Source of the DNA: Nitrospira defluvii
Lineage (GTDB): Bacteria > Nitrospirota > Nitrospiria > Nitrospirales > Nitrospiraceae
Reading direction: 5' to 3'
DNA length: 64,000 nt
NCBI GenBank assembly: GCA_000196815.1
Contig: FP929003.1
Location: 3,681,501-3,745,500, forward strand
The notes below the pieces were generated by a model. It made no database searches, was not told where the DNA came from, and saw only the letters and a program-made list of their open reading frames with translations. Shown here piece after piece: positions 34,483-43,310 of the stretch (positions within the stretch are counted from its first letter, which is position 1; the number at the start of each line of letters is the position of its first letter). The position numbers were made by a program, and so were the translations under genes.

Positions 34483-35232
34483 CTAGTGTGCGTGCTCGCT
34501 ATGGCCGTGCAGGGTAACCGCATCACCCAGATACACACAGCTCAGCACGGTAAAAATATAGGCTTGAATAAACGCGATACCGACTTCGAGTCCGTTCATG
34601 GCAATCGTGAACGCAAACGGCAGCCACCCGATCAATAGTCCGCCGCTGATTGCCAGACCGAACAAGACGCCCAGAATGACGTGACCCGCAGTCATATTCG
34701 CAAACAGACGGACAGCCAGGGAAATGGGTCGCGCCAACTGACTGATCAATTCAATCGGAATCATCAACGGCAGGAGCCACCCCGGTGTGCCGGGCGGCAC
34801 GAGAATACCGAGGAACTTCATGCCATGGAGCGAAAATCCGAGCACCAGGCTCAATCCGTAAATCCCGACGGCAAAGACCGCCGTCACAATAATCTGACTC
34901 GTCACGGTGTAAGAACCGGGAATCAACCCGAGCAGATTGGCGAAGAGAATAAAGAGGAACAACGTAGCGATCAGCGGGAAATATTTCATCCCTGCCTCGC
35001 CCATCGTGTCCAGAATAATCCCGCGAATGAACTCGACGATCAATTCGGCCATGTTCTGCAACTTGCCCGGAACCAACTTACGGGCCGCCGCAGCCGAGAT
35101 CATCAGGAACGCCACCAGGCCGACGATCACCCACATCAGGATTACGGCCTTGTTGATGGAAATATCCACCCCGGCCGGAACCAAGGGAATCAGATCGTGC
35201 AGTTCAAACGCATGTAACGGACTTTCTTCCAC
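34483..35232 (-). CDS. atpB: ATP synthase F0 subunit a
   Basis: This 249-residue membrane protein has the conserved arginine helix (ISQLARPISLAVRLFANMTAGHVIL), where the arginine faces the c-ring, and a C-terminal histidine-rich tail (HGHSEHAH). It forms the ion half-channels. Spacing to atpE is 36 bases. Confidence 0.95.
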   Translation of the reverse strand: MEESPLHAFELHDLIPLVPAGVDISINKAVILMWVIVGLVAFLMISAAAARKLVPGKLQNMAELIVEFIRGIILDTMGEAGMKYFPLIATLFLFILFANLLGLIPGSYTVTSQIIVTAVFAVGIYGLSLVLGFSLHGMKFLGILVPPGTPGWLLPLMIPIELISQLARPISLAVRLFANMTAGHVILGVLFGLAISGGLLIGWLPFAFTIAMNGLEVGIAFIQAYIFTVLSCVYLGDAVTLHGHSEHAH

Positions 35233-35262
35233 GATGATCCTTTATCAGTCAGACGATTCTGG

Positions 35263-35547
35263 TTAACTCTGCCATCGTTGCGCCGATCGATACGCATTCC
35301 GCACACCGGCCGCAGCCCCGAACCCCAGCCCTACCACCAATCCCCAGGGATTAGAATCAAGCAGATAGGTATCGACGACCCAACCCAGGCCTCCCCCGAC
35401 GATCAACGCAGCGAGCAGTTCCGTCCCGATCCGGACAGCCTGCCCGAGCCCCGCATATAACGGATCCTGAGAGGGGGGCATCAGATGCTCACGTGCGGCA
35501 CTCTTCAGCGCAATCGGAAAGAGTGCACCCATCGGCGGGCGCGCCAT
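35263..35547 (-). CDS. AtpI/AtpZ-type F0 accessory protein
   Basis: This protein of up to 94 residues has two hydrophobic helices (IGTELLAALIVGGGLGWVVDTYLL and GLVVGLGFGAAAGVRNAYR), the layout of AtpI or AtpZ. It starts the atpI-B-E-F group. AtpI helps assemble the c-ring and may carry magnesium or calcium. No strong ribosome-binding site marks the start; alternatives are 35532 and 35481. Confidence 0.75.
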   Translation of the reverse strand: MARPPMGALFPIALKSAAREHLMPPSQDPLYAGLGQAVRIGTELLAALIVGGGLGWVVDTYLLDSNPWGLVVGLGFGAAAGVRNAYRSAQRWQS

Positions 35548-35656
35548 TCAAGCAAATTCGCTGGGGGCTTGTCAAGAAGTTGGCCACCTATGACCCGGCC
35601 GCTCGATGCGGTATAGTCATTTCTTCAGGTAGGGCACCCCTCTGAAACGCAGGTTC
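35548..35656. promoter_or_regulatory. Divergent promoter region atpI / pabB
   Basis: A 109-base gap separates two divergent transcripts, so both promoters must lie here. I cannot place -10 and -35 boxes with confidence. Confidence 0.35.
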
Positions 35657-37141
35657 ATGAGTTTTTCCTCTCACCAGACATTCTTAAGCGGACCTCCGCA
35701 ACCGCTGGTGGTCGTGCGCCCACAACCGGATGCCGACGCGTTCGAGTTGTACTGTCGGCTAGCCCCGGCCGCACGTCCCTCGTTTCTCCTGGAAAGCGCC
35801 AACGGCACCGACAGCACCGCGCGCTATTCTTTTTTCGGACGCGACCCCTATCTCACTCTGACAAGCCGCGCGCAGGACTATCGGATCGAGACCGGGGGAC
35901 AGATCCGGCACTATCAAGGCTCCGGCCTTCAGGCCCTCCAACAGGCGCTTGCAAGATCGACCATTACCAGGCCGGAAGGCCTTCCGCCGTTTTATGGCGG
36001 CGCGGTCGGATACCTCAGCTACGACCTCGTTCGGTCGTTTGAAGCACTTCCGACCCTGGCCGTTGACGATCTCACCCTCCCTGACCTGCACATGGCCTTT
36101 TTCGACGTCATCGCCGCGATCGATCACCATACGCGACAGCTCTACCTGATGTATTGCCCTCCCTTGTCGCGATTTCAAGCGGAACCTCGTGAAAAACTCT
36201 ATCGCGAAGGTCGTGACCGGCTGGCAGAGTTGGAAGCCCGCCTCACGAGTCCGGTCGCGCCTCTTATCTCCTCGCCTTGGGCCCCACAAACCACCTTTGT
36301 GCCCAGCCAATCGCGCGAGGCCTACAACACTCGCGTGCGACGTTGCCAGGACTACATCGGCGCCGGCGATATCTACCAGGCAAATCTGTCTCACCGCTTT
36401 ACGCTCGACCTCAACGCCGCCGTTTCACCCACCGGGTTCGAAGGGTCCTCACCGGAACTCTATCGCCGCCTTCGCCGGATCAACCCTGCGCCGTTCGCGG
36501 GGCTCGTCAGATTCCCTGACCTCAGCCTCGTCAGCAGCTCTCCTGAGCGGCTCGTGCGGCTGACCGGCTCACAGGCCAGCACCAGACCCATCGCCGGCAC
36601 CAGGCCCCGAGGCACCGGTTTGCAACAGGACCAACTGCTGCGCGCGGAGTTGCTCGCCAATCCGAAGGAACGCGCCGAGCATGTCATGCTGGTGGATCTG
36701 GAACGCAACGATCTCGGAAAGGTCTGCCGCTATGGCTCGGTGCGGGTCGATGAGTTCATGACCATCGAACAGTATTCTCATGTCAGCCACCTGGTGTCAG
36801 ACGTGGTCGGCACGCTGCAACCGGGCGTCTCACCCCTCGACCTGGTGAAAGCCGTGTTCCCCGGCGGAACCATCACCGGGGTCCCCAAACTCCGCTGCAT
36901 GGAAATCATCGAAGAACTGGAGCCGGTGCGGCGTGGACTCTATACCGGCGCACTGGGGTATTTCAGTTGGAACGGCGACCTGGACTTGAACATTCTCATT
37001 CGCACGCTCGTGTTGACCAAGAACAGAGGGTATCTGCAGGTCGGTGCCGGCATTGTGGCCGACTCGGATCCTGATCGCGAATATGATGAAACGCTCGCGA
37101 AAGCGGGCGCATTTTTCAAAATACTGGAGGCTGGCCGCTGA
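35657..37141 (+). CDS. pabB: Aminodeoxychorismate synthase component I (TrpE/PabB family)
   Basis: The 494-residue chorismate-binding enzyme has GAGDIYQANLSHRF, RPIAGTRPRG, HVMLVDLERNDLGKV, and PGGTITGVPKLRCMEIIEELE. The PGG form and the neighbouring lyase/aminotransferase gene favour PabB over TrpE. The residue that is the nucleophilic lysine in E. coli PabB (PIKGT) is alanine here (PIAGT), as in TrpE and in many other PabB proteins. It would make 4-amino-4-deoxychorismate for folate. The stop overlaps the next ATG by one base. Confidence 0.85.
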   Translation: MSFSSHQTFLSGPPQPLVVVRPQPDADAFELYCRLAPAARPSFLLESANGTDSTARYSFFGRDPYLTLTSRAQDYRIETGGQIRHYQGSGLQALQQALARSTITRPEGLPPFYGGAVGYLSYDLVRSFEALPTLAVDDLTLPDLHMAFFDVIAAIDHHTRQLYLMYCPPLSRFQAEPREKLYREGRDRLAELEARLTSPVAPLISSPWAPQTTFVPSQSREAYNTRVRRCQDYIGAGDIYQANLSHRFTLDLNAAVSPTGFEGSSPELYRRLRRINPAPFAGLVRFPDLSLVSSSPERLVRLTGSQASTRPIAGTRPRGTGLQQDQLLRAELLANPKERAEHVMLVDLERNDLGKVCRYGSVRVDEFMTIEQYSHVSHLVSDVVGTLQPGVSPLDLVKAVFPGGTITGVPKLRCMEIIEELEPVRRGLYTGALGYFSWNGDLDLNILIRTLVLTKNRGYLQVGAGIVADSDPDREYDETLAKAGAFFKILEAGR

Positions 37142-38022
37142 TGTGGGTGTTTCTCAATGATCGGTTTGTACGTAAGGAAGAGGCTGTGGTGTCCGTGTTC
37201 GACCATGGATTTCTCTATGGTGACGGCGTCTACGAAACCCTTCGCTCCTATGGATCCCGCATCTTCATGCGCGACCAGCACCTGGCCAGACTCCGGCGCT
37301 CCGCCGAAGCCATCGGCCTGGACATTCCTATACCGGAGTCACAATGGCCGGAGCTGCTCCATGAAGCGATGTATCGCAACGGGATCGGCAACGCTCAAGC
37401 GGACGCGTACCTCCGAATCACCGTCTCACGCGGCACAGGGGAAATCGGCCTCGATCCCAGCCTCTGCCCGCGGGCCACAGTGGTCATCATGGCGAAGACG
37501 CTCCACCCCACCCCTTCCGCCCTCTCACGCGACGGGGTGGCTCTGACCGTCGCCAAGACCAGGCGCAATCTTCCCGAAGCGCTGTCTCCGCAGATTAAGT
37601 CCACCAATTTCCTGAACAATATTCTTGCCAAACGTGAATCGATTGCGGCCGGCACCTTCGACAGCCTGTTTTTGAATTGGAAGGACGAACTGACCGAATG
37701 CACGATCAGCAACCTCTTCTTCATCTGCGGCGGAACCCTCCATACCCCCGCGCTGGACTGCGGCATCCTGGATGGCATCACGAGAACCATCGTCATGACC
37801 CTCGCGCAAGAGGAGGGATTGCCCGTCCAGGAAGGTCACTATCACCTTGCGGACCTTCAGCGCGCCGAGGAATGTTTTCTGACCAATACCAGCATGGAAA
37901 TCATGCCGGTGAGCAGGGTCGATTCGCTCGCCATCGGCGATGGCCGTCCGGGCCCGCTGACCCGTCGGCTGCAGACGCGATTCGCCGACAGCCGGACGAG
38001 GTTTCTTGAGCCGGCCTCATAA
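37141..38022 (+). CDS. pabC: Class IV aminotransferase, aminodeoxychorismate lyase candidate
   Basis: This 293-residue PLP enzyme has the fold-type IV start (VFDHGFLYGDGVYETLR) and the PLP lysine in SPQIKSTNFLNNILAKRES. It also has TECTISNLFFI and LTNTSMEIMPV. The lysine region resembles D-amino acid or branched-chain aminotransferases as much as PabC. Translational overlap with pabB favours 4-amino-4-deoxychorismate lyase, which releases p-aminobenzoate. Confidence 0.8.
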   Translation: MWVFLNDRFVRKEEAVVSVFDHGFLYGDGVYETLRSYGSRIFMRDQHLARLRRSAEAIGLDIPIPESQWPELLHEAMYRNGIGNAQADAYLRITVSRGTGEIGLDPSLCPRATVVIMAKTLHPTPSALSRDGVALTVAKTRRNLPEALSPQIKSTNFLNNILAKRESIAAGTFDSLFLNWKDELTECTISNLFFICGGTLHTPALDCGILDGITRTIVMTLAQEEGLPVQEGHYHLADLQRAEECFLTNTSMEIMPVSRVDSLAIGDGRPGPLTRRLQTRFADSRTRFLEPAS

Positions 38023-38173
38023 CGGAAATGGCCCTACATATCCACGGTATCAATGGGTTATGCGGAGCCAATCGAGCTCGTCCGAGTCTTGGTTTTTTGA
38101 CAGGTCGGGGGTCCGATGCTACGGTTGAAACAGCCGAATGCGAACGTGCGACTTCACTGGATTCACCGTCCAC

Positions 38174-38854
38174 ATGCCCAATGTCGGCCGCATACCAGCG
38201 ATCCTCTCGATCTCCGCGGCCCTGTTCCTGAGCGCCCTCCCCAGCCGGGCCGACGTGTATCAGTACATCGATGCCAACGGCACCATTTCTCTCACCAACG
38301 TGCCGAACGATCCTCGATACAGACGAGTCATTGCTGAACTGCCTCGCTCGCGCGCGGTGATCTCGGACGGGGAATTGGAGCCGGTGATCGCACGACATTC
38401 CAGAGCCCACCGCCTCCATCCGGCGCTGATTCGCGCCGTGATCAAAACGGAATCCGACTTCGACCCGCTGGCGGTGTCACGCGCCGGCGCCGTCGGACTG
38501 ATGCAACTGATGCCGCAAACAGCGGTGCGCTTGGATGTGCGGGATTCCTATAATCCAGATGAGAATATCGGCGGCGGGACGAAATATCTGCGACAGTTGC
38601 TGGACCGGTTTAACGGAAATCTGCCGCTGGCCTTAGCGGCATACAATGCCGGCGAGCATACCGTGGAGCGTTACCGGGGGCTTCCTCCTATTCCGGAAAC
38701 CAGGCAGTATGTCCAAAAAGTGCTTCGGTACTACCGCACCTTCCTTACGAACGACCGGCTTTCTTCTTCCCGGGCCTACCGCGCACAGGCGCTGGGGGCG
38801 AAAGCACGAGCGCTCGCTCCTTCGCTGCCGACTCGCTCGCCTGACCGTCCGTAA
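38174..38854 (+). CDS. Small lytic transglycosylase with DUF4124-like N-terminus
   Basis: This 226-residue protein has a signal peptide (AILSISAALFLSALPSRA), a short DUF4124-type segment (DVYQYIDANGTISLTNVPND), and an SLT domain with the catalytic glutamate in RAVIKTESDFDPLAVS. GLMQLMPQTA and LALAAYNAGEHTVERY follow. It should cleave murein in the periplasm. The last 110 bases overlap the 3' end of nadB on the opposite strand. The start at 38174 was chosen for the signal peptide. Confidence 0.88.
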   Translation: MPNVGRIPAILSISAALFLSALPSRADVYQYIDANGTISLTNVPNDPRYRRVIAELPRSRAVISDGELEPVIARHSRAHRLHPALIRAVIKTESDFDPLAVSRAGAVGLMQLMPQTAVRLDVRDSYNPDENIGGGTKYLRQLLDRFNGNLPLALAAYNAGEHTVERYRGLPPIPETRQYVQKVLRYYRTFLTNDRLSSSRAYRAQALGAKARALAPSLPTRSPDRP

Positions 38855-40421
38855 ACAGCAACTGACTGTGCTGCCGCCATCCAGGCCGATTGGCCTCCGG
38901 AAAATCTGAACGATAGTGGGCCCCGACACTATTCTCCCGCCACAATGCCGCGTCAGTGATACAGCGGGCGACCTGCACCATATTCTTGACCTCCAGGGCC
39001 GCTCGCGAGGCAAACGGCTTGGTCAGCAGGCGCATCCAGCGCACCAATTGCGCGGAGGCACTGATCAACGAATCGCCTGAGCGCACGAGTCCTACCTTCC
39101 CCCACATCAAACGACGCAGTGAGCTGCGCAACTTCTCGGGATCGTCGAAGTCGGTCGGCCGGCCCTGTTCGAGTTCTTCCAGGTGGGGCAGGCGCACCGG
39201 CCCCGGGAATCGTCCGGCATGGGCCACCGCAGATTGCGCAGCCCGCATGCCGAAGACCAGACCTTCCAGGAGCGAATTGCTCGCCAGACGATTCGCGCCA
39301 TGCACACCGCTGCAGGCGACCTCGCCGGCCGCACACAAGCCGGGCAACGTCGTCGCCCCCTGCACATCCGTCCAGACACCGCCCATCATGTAGTGGGCAC
39401 TGGGCGAGACAGGGATCCATTCTTCAGTCATGTCGATGTCGTAGCGCAGACAGGTGGCATAGATGGTGGGGAATCGCCGTTTGACGAAGGCTGCGCCCAG
39501 ATGCGTCACATCCAGGTACACATGGCGCGCGCGAGTCGCCGCCATTTCGGACCAGATCGCCCGCGACACCACATCACGCGGCGCCAGCGCGCCGTCCGGA
39601 TGGTAGCGGTGCATGAACAACTCGCCTTTGATATTGCGCAACTGACCACCTTCCCCACGGATGGCCTCCGAGAGGAGAAACGGCGGGCTCGACGGCAGAT
39701 ACAGGGACGTGGGATGAAATTGCACGAACTCCATATCCATCAACAACGCCCCGGCCCGGAGGGCCATCGCCATGCCGTCCCCCGTCGCGTTGCCCGGATT
39801 CGTCGTCCGCGCATAGACCTGCCCGGCGCCACCGGTCGACAACACGACGGCGCTGGCCGGTAGCACCGTGCGTTCGCCGGTCATCTCATTCAGTACAACG
39901 GCGCCGCAGCAACGCCCGTCGACGACCGCCAAGTCGACCGTGAATCGCCGATCCAACCGTTGAATGCGCGGCTGCCTCGCGGCATAGGTCATGAGGGCGC
40001 GCACCATCTCGTTGCCCGTGGCATCGCCTCGCGCGCGCAGAATGCGGCTCCGGCTGTGGGCCGCCTCACGCGTGAAGGCGAAGCGCTTTCCGATCTTGTC
40101 GAACTTCGCGCCCCAGGCGATCAGTTCCTGGATCCGTTCAGGCCCTTCTTCGACCAACACCCGCACGGCTTCCCGTCGACACAGCCCGTGGCCGGCCTTC
40201 AGCGTATCGGTCAAATGGCTGCCGACATCATCTTCTTCACTCAACGCGACCGCGACGCCGCCCTGGGCATACATGGAATTGCTTTCCAGAGGATGCCCCT
40301 TGGTCAACATCAACACACGCCCGGCCCGGCTGAGTTCGATCGCCGCGCGTAAACCCGCGACGCCGCTTCCGACCACGAGAAAGTCTGTTTCAATTTTGGA
40401 GGAGGACAACCTGACAGACAT
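38745..40421 (-). CDS. nadB: L-aspartate oxidase
   Basis: This 558-residue flavoprotein has FAD motif VVGSGVAGLRAAIELSRAG, the NSMYAQGGVAVAL segment, VQFHPTSLYLPSS, and EAIRGEGGQLRNIKGE. It oxidises aspartate to iminoaspartate, the first step of NAD synthesis. The ATG at 40421 was chosen by family N-terminus; the longer frame to 40607 runs into the upstream gene. Its basic C-terminal tail overlaps a convergent gene by 110 bases. It lies two bases after the lipoprotein gene in the same direction. Confidence 0.93.
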   Translation of the reverse strand: MSVRLSSSKIETDFLVVGSGVAGLRAAIELSRAGRVLMLTKGHPLESNSMYAQGGVAVALSEEDDVGSHLTDTLKAGHGLCRREAVRVLVEEGPERIQELIAWGAKFDKIGKRFAFTREAAHSRSRILRARGDATGNEMVRALMTYAARQPRIQRLDRRFTVDLAVVDGRCCGAVVLNEMTGERTVLPASAVVLSTGGAGQVYARTTNPGNATGDGMAMALRAGALLMDMEFVQFHPTSLYLPSSPPFLLSEAIRGEGGQLRNIKGELFMHRYHPDGALAPRDVVSRAIWSEMAATRARHVYLDVTHLGAAFVKRRFPTIYATCLRYDIDMTEEWIPVSPSAHYMMGGVWTDVQGATTLPGLCAAGEVACSGVHGANRLASNSLLEGLVFGMRAAQSAVAHAGRFPGPVRLPHLEELEQGRPTDFDDPEKLRSSLRRLMWGKVGLVRSGDSLISASAQLVRWMRLLTKPFASRAALEVKNMVQVARCITDAALWRENSVGAHYRSDFPEANRPGWRQHSQLLFTDGQASESAAKERALVLSPPAPVRGRPGKKKAGRS

Positions 40422-40423
40422 GG

Positions 40424-40939
40424 CTATGGCTTGGCTTGCCCGCGTGCCGGGTCTTCGCCCACGCTGGCGCGCGCGCCCATGCCGAAGGGCAGATCGCCCT
40501 GAGCTTCCCGAAGCAGAATGGACTGCGTGCCGACCCAGGCCAACCGCCCGTGGCCACGCTGGCGCGTACCCGCCTCGGCAGGGTCCCGTTTCCACTGGCC
40601 CTGCCAATGGACAAACACATCGATATTGTCCCCTTCGATCAAGATACGCTCGATGGAAAACTCCAACTGAATGTCGCGAAAGGTATCGAAGTCGGCGTGA
40701 ATCTCACGTTGCACCTGATCCAGATTCCCCGAGGGAAGGAATAACGCCTCCAGCGCACTGCGATCCCGTTCCACATAGGATTTGCGCAGCGATTCCACGG
40801 CCTGGTCGATGCGAAGAATACGGTCGTGATCGTCTTTATACTGAAGGGTTTTTCCTGCACAACCCACGGTCGTGATCAACACCATGGCAAGGAAGACACG
40901 ACTGAGATACAGGCGGATCGGCGGGCACGATTCAATCAT
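40424..40939 (-). CDS. Lipoprotein of unknown function, upstream of nadB
   Basis: This 171-residue protein has a signal and lipobox (YLSRVFLAMVLITTVGC). The mature part (LRIDQAVESLRKSYVERDRSALEALFLPSGNLDQVQREIHADFDTF) resembles an NTF2-like/SnoaL ligand-binding fold with a helix pair then strands. Its stop is two bases from the nadB start, so they are co-transcribed; a functional link is not apparent. The ATG at 40939 gives a clean signal peptide; the longer frame does not. Confidence 0.7.
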   Translation of the reverse strand: MIESCPPIRLYLSRVFLAMVLITTVGCAGKTLQYKDDHDRILRIDQAVESLRKSYVERDRSALEALFLPSGNLDQVQREIHADFDTFRDIQLEFSIERILIEGDNIDVFVHWQGQWKRDPAEAGTRQRGHGRLAWVGTQSILLREAQGDLPFGMGARASVGEDPARGQAKP

Positions 40940-41114
40940 GGCGCAGTATAGGAACCTTGGCGGAAAGAGGTCAAGCCGACTGGCTCGCCCCACGTTCGAT
41001 CTTCGGCGGCAGACCGCCATGCGACCGATCGACAAGCAACAACGCAGAATCTTGGCTTGCATTTTGGAGCGAAACCCACTAGACTCCCGCGCCTAGCAGT
41101 TGGAGATTGAATGT

Positions 41115-41210
41115 ATGGCGAGTGTCCTCAAGAAACGCCGGAAGAAGATGCGCAAGCACAAGTATAAAAAGTTGCGCCGGCGTCAGAAATTCTTGCGTCG
41201 CAAGAGCTGA
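41115..41210 (+). CDS. 31-residue basic protein, AURKAIP1/COX24-type
   Basis: This tiny gene encodes MASVLKKRRKKMRKHKYKK followed by LRRRQKFLRRKS. About two thirds of the residues are lysine or arginine. The KKRRKKMRKHKYKK core is the signature of the AURKAIP1/COX24 (mS38-like) family, small proteins thought to bind the small ribosomal subunit. A GGAG site is ten bases upstream. It is followed by a short conserved gene on the same strand. Confidence 0.8.
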   Translation: MASVLKKRRKKMRKHKYKKLRRRQKFLRRKS

Positions 41211-41241
41211 GCCCATCACGACATAATGGACGGAGGGATCC

Positions 41242-41460
41242 GTGCCCGAAGGAAAAAAAGTTCGCATCCGCGTTCGAACGGTGAACTGTGTTTACGTCGG
41301 GGATTTCCTCATCCCGCCCATGCGAAATCGTGTGTCAGATGCGATCAACGAAGAGCAGCGGCTGTTCATCAGCCTGACTGACGTGTTGATCAACGATAAG
41401 GATCGGTCTGACTTCGTGGCGATCAATAAAAATTTGATCGAGTCCATCGCTCAGCTCTAG
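41242..41460 (+). CDS. Short conserved protein, DUF6812-like
   Basis: This 72-residue protein (VRIRVRTVNCVYVGDFLIPPMRNRVSDAINEEQRLFISLTDVLI) looks like a small beta-rich RNA- or ligand-binding domain. It starts at a GTG preceded by CGGAGGGA and lies 31 bases after the basic small protein. I recognise it as a conserved type but know no function. Confidence 0.7.
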   Translation: MPEGKKVRIRVRTVNCVYVGDFLIPPMRNRVSDAINEEQRLFISLTDVLINDKDRSDFVAINKNLIESIAQL

Positions 41461-41563
41461 CGAGATCTCACCTCATCACGAAGGTCATGTCGTATGCGTA
41501 TCACCGCCACCGACGGTGATACGCTACAGGCCTGCCCCCTCTGAAACGATTGTCGTAACATCC

Positions 41564-43294
41564 ATGTTCTCGTTTAACCGATTCTACCCCTTCCTCAAGC
41601 CCTACGTTCCCCGGATGATCGCCGCCGCCATCATGGTCATGGCGGTTGCAGCCATCAACCTTGCCCTCCTTCGCTTAGGCGGCACCCTGTGGGACGTCAT
41701 CACCGTCCAGCACGATGCCGCGCGCATGACAGAAATGATCCTGCTCTTGTTGGGCTTGGTCTTGATCCAGGGGCTATGTTCGATGGGACACAGTTACCTC
41801 ACCGCCTGGGTCTCCCAACGGGTGATGGCCGATTTCCGGATCCATCTCTTCGCACATCTCGAGACGCTGTCGGTCAACTTCTTCTCGAAGCGCCGAACCG
41901 GCGAATTGATGTCCCGCCTCATGAACGATGTCACCGTCATTCAGAACGTCGTGACCGATACACCGATCGATGCGGCGAAACAAATCGTCACGTTCATCGG
42001 TGGCGCGGGCTTCCTGTTCGCCATGAACTGGCAACTCTGCCTGCTCATTCTGGTGCTGCTCCCGATGCTGGTCGTCGTGGCCAAACTGTTCGGGCGGCGA
42101 CTCCGGGCGCTGTCTACCAAAATCCAGGACCAAACCGCCGCCGTCAGCACGCTGGTCGAAGAAGTCATTGCAGGGATCCGCGTCGTGAAATCCTTCGTCC
42201 AAACGAAACGGGAAGAAGAACGGTTCGTGGCTCAGGTCCAGTCCGCGATGGAGCTGTCACTGCGCCGTGCCACCATCATGGCCTGGTTCGTGCCAACCAT
42301 CATCTTCGTCACCTTTGCCGCCGCCGCCCTCGTCTTGTGGTACGGCGGCCGCCAGGTCATCGACGGCTCAGTCTCCCCAGGCGACCTGTTTGCCTTTGTG
42401 CTATTCGCCGGCATTCTGATCGGACCGTTCGGATCGGCAGCCCGGGTGTTCGCGCAGATCAAGGAAGCCCAAGGGGCCATGCAGCGCGTCTTTGAGATTC
42501 TCGACACCCATGCCGAAATTGCCGATGCCCCGGGCGCCGTCGACCTGCCGCCCATTCGTGGTCACGTGCGCGCGGAGCACATCAGCTTTGCCTACGATCC
42601 CCGGCAGCCGATCCTCTCGGACCTCTCCTTCGAGGCCAAGCCCGGCGAGTTGATTGCGATCGTCGGTCCCACCGGGTCAGGCAAGACGACGATCATGAAC
42701 CTCCTGCACCGATTCTACGACCCGACCGCCGGACGGCTCACGGTGGACGGCCACGATGTCAAAGACGTTCGCCTCGACAGCCTGTACCGCCAGATCGCCC
42801 TGGTGCCGCAAGACACGATTCTGTTTGGCGGGCCCATCCGGGACAATATTCGGTACGGGCGTGAAGACGCCAGCGAAGAAGAAATGATCGCTGCCAGCAA
42901 GGCCGCGCATGCCCACGAGTTCATCGTGGGATTTCCGGACGGCTATCAAACCATCGTCGGAGAAAAGGGCATCAATCTCTCAGGCGGTCAACGCCAACGT
43001 GTCGCTATTGCGCGAGCCATTCTGAAGAATCCCAGAATTCTCCTGCTCGACGAGGCCACCTCCGCCCTGGATACGGAATCCGAACGGCTGGTGCAGGAGG
43101 CGTTGGAGCGCCTGATGGTCAACCGCACCACTTTCGTCGTGGCACACCGGCTCAGCACCATTCAACGCGCCGATCGCATTCTGGTTCTGAATAAAGGGAA
43201 GATCGTGGAAGAAGGGACCCATGCCGCGCTGCTGGAGCAGCGGGGTCTCTATCATTACCTGTATACCCTGCGACTCAGCGAACTGCCCGTGTAA
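41564..43294 (+). CDS. MsbA-like ABC exporter (fused membrane and ATPase domains)
   Basis: The 576-residue half-transporter has six membrane helices in the first 320 residues and an ATPase domain with Walker A GPTGSGKTT, Q-loop, signature LSGGQRQR, Walker B ILLLDEATS and H-loop VVAHRLST. It belongs to the lipid/multidrug exporter class and would flip lipid A precursors or export drugs as a homodimer. The ATG at 41564 starts the first membrane region (MFSFNRFYPFLKPYVP); an in-frame ATG at 41516 is less likely. Confidence 0.9.
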   Translation: MFSFNRFYPFLKPYVPRMIAAAIMVMAVAAINLALLRLGGTLWDVITVQHDAARMTEMILLLLGLVLIQGLCSMGHSYLTAWVSQRVMADFRIHLFAHLETLSVNFFSKRRTGELMSRLMNDVTVIQNVVTDTPIDAAKQIVTFIGGAGFLFAMNWQLCLLILVLLPMLVVVAKLFGRRLRALSTKIQDQTAAVSTLVEEVIAGIRVVKSFVQTKREEERFVAQVQSAMELSLRRATIMAWFVPTIIFVTFAAAALVLWYGGRQVIDGSVSPGDLFAFVLFAGILIGPFGSAARVFAQIKEAQGAMQRVFEILDTHAEIADAPGAVDLPPIRGHVRAEHISFAYDPRQPILSDLSFEAKPGELIAIVGPTGSGKTTIMNLLHRFYDPTAGRLTVDGHDVKDVRLDSLYRQIALVPQDTILFGGPIRDNIRYGREDASEEEMIAASKAAHAHEFIVGFPDGYQTIVGEKGINLSGGQRQRVAIARAILKNPRILLLDEATSALDTESERLVQEALERLMVNRTTFVVAHRLSTIQRADRILVLNKGKIVEEGTHAALLEQRGLYHYLYTLRLSELPV

Positions 43295-43310
43295 CGCGGA
43301 GGGGCTTCAC

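Noticed and set aside
38956-40875. Several long forward frames opposite nadB
   Set aside because: They mirror NadB codons and show no family similarity.
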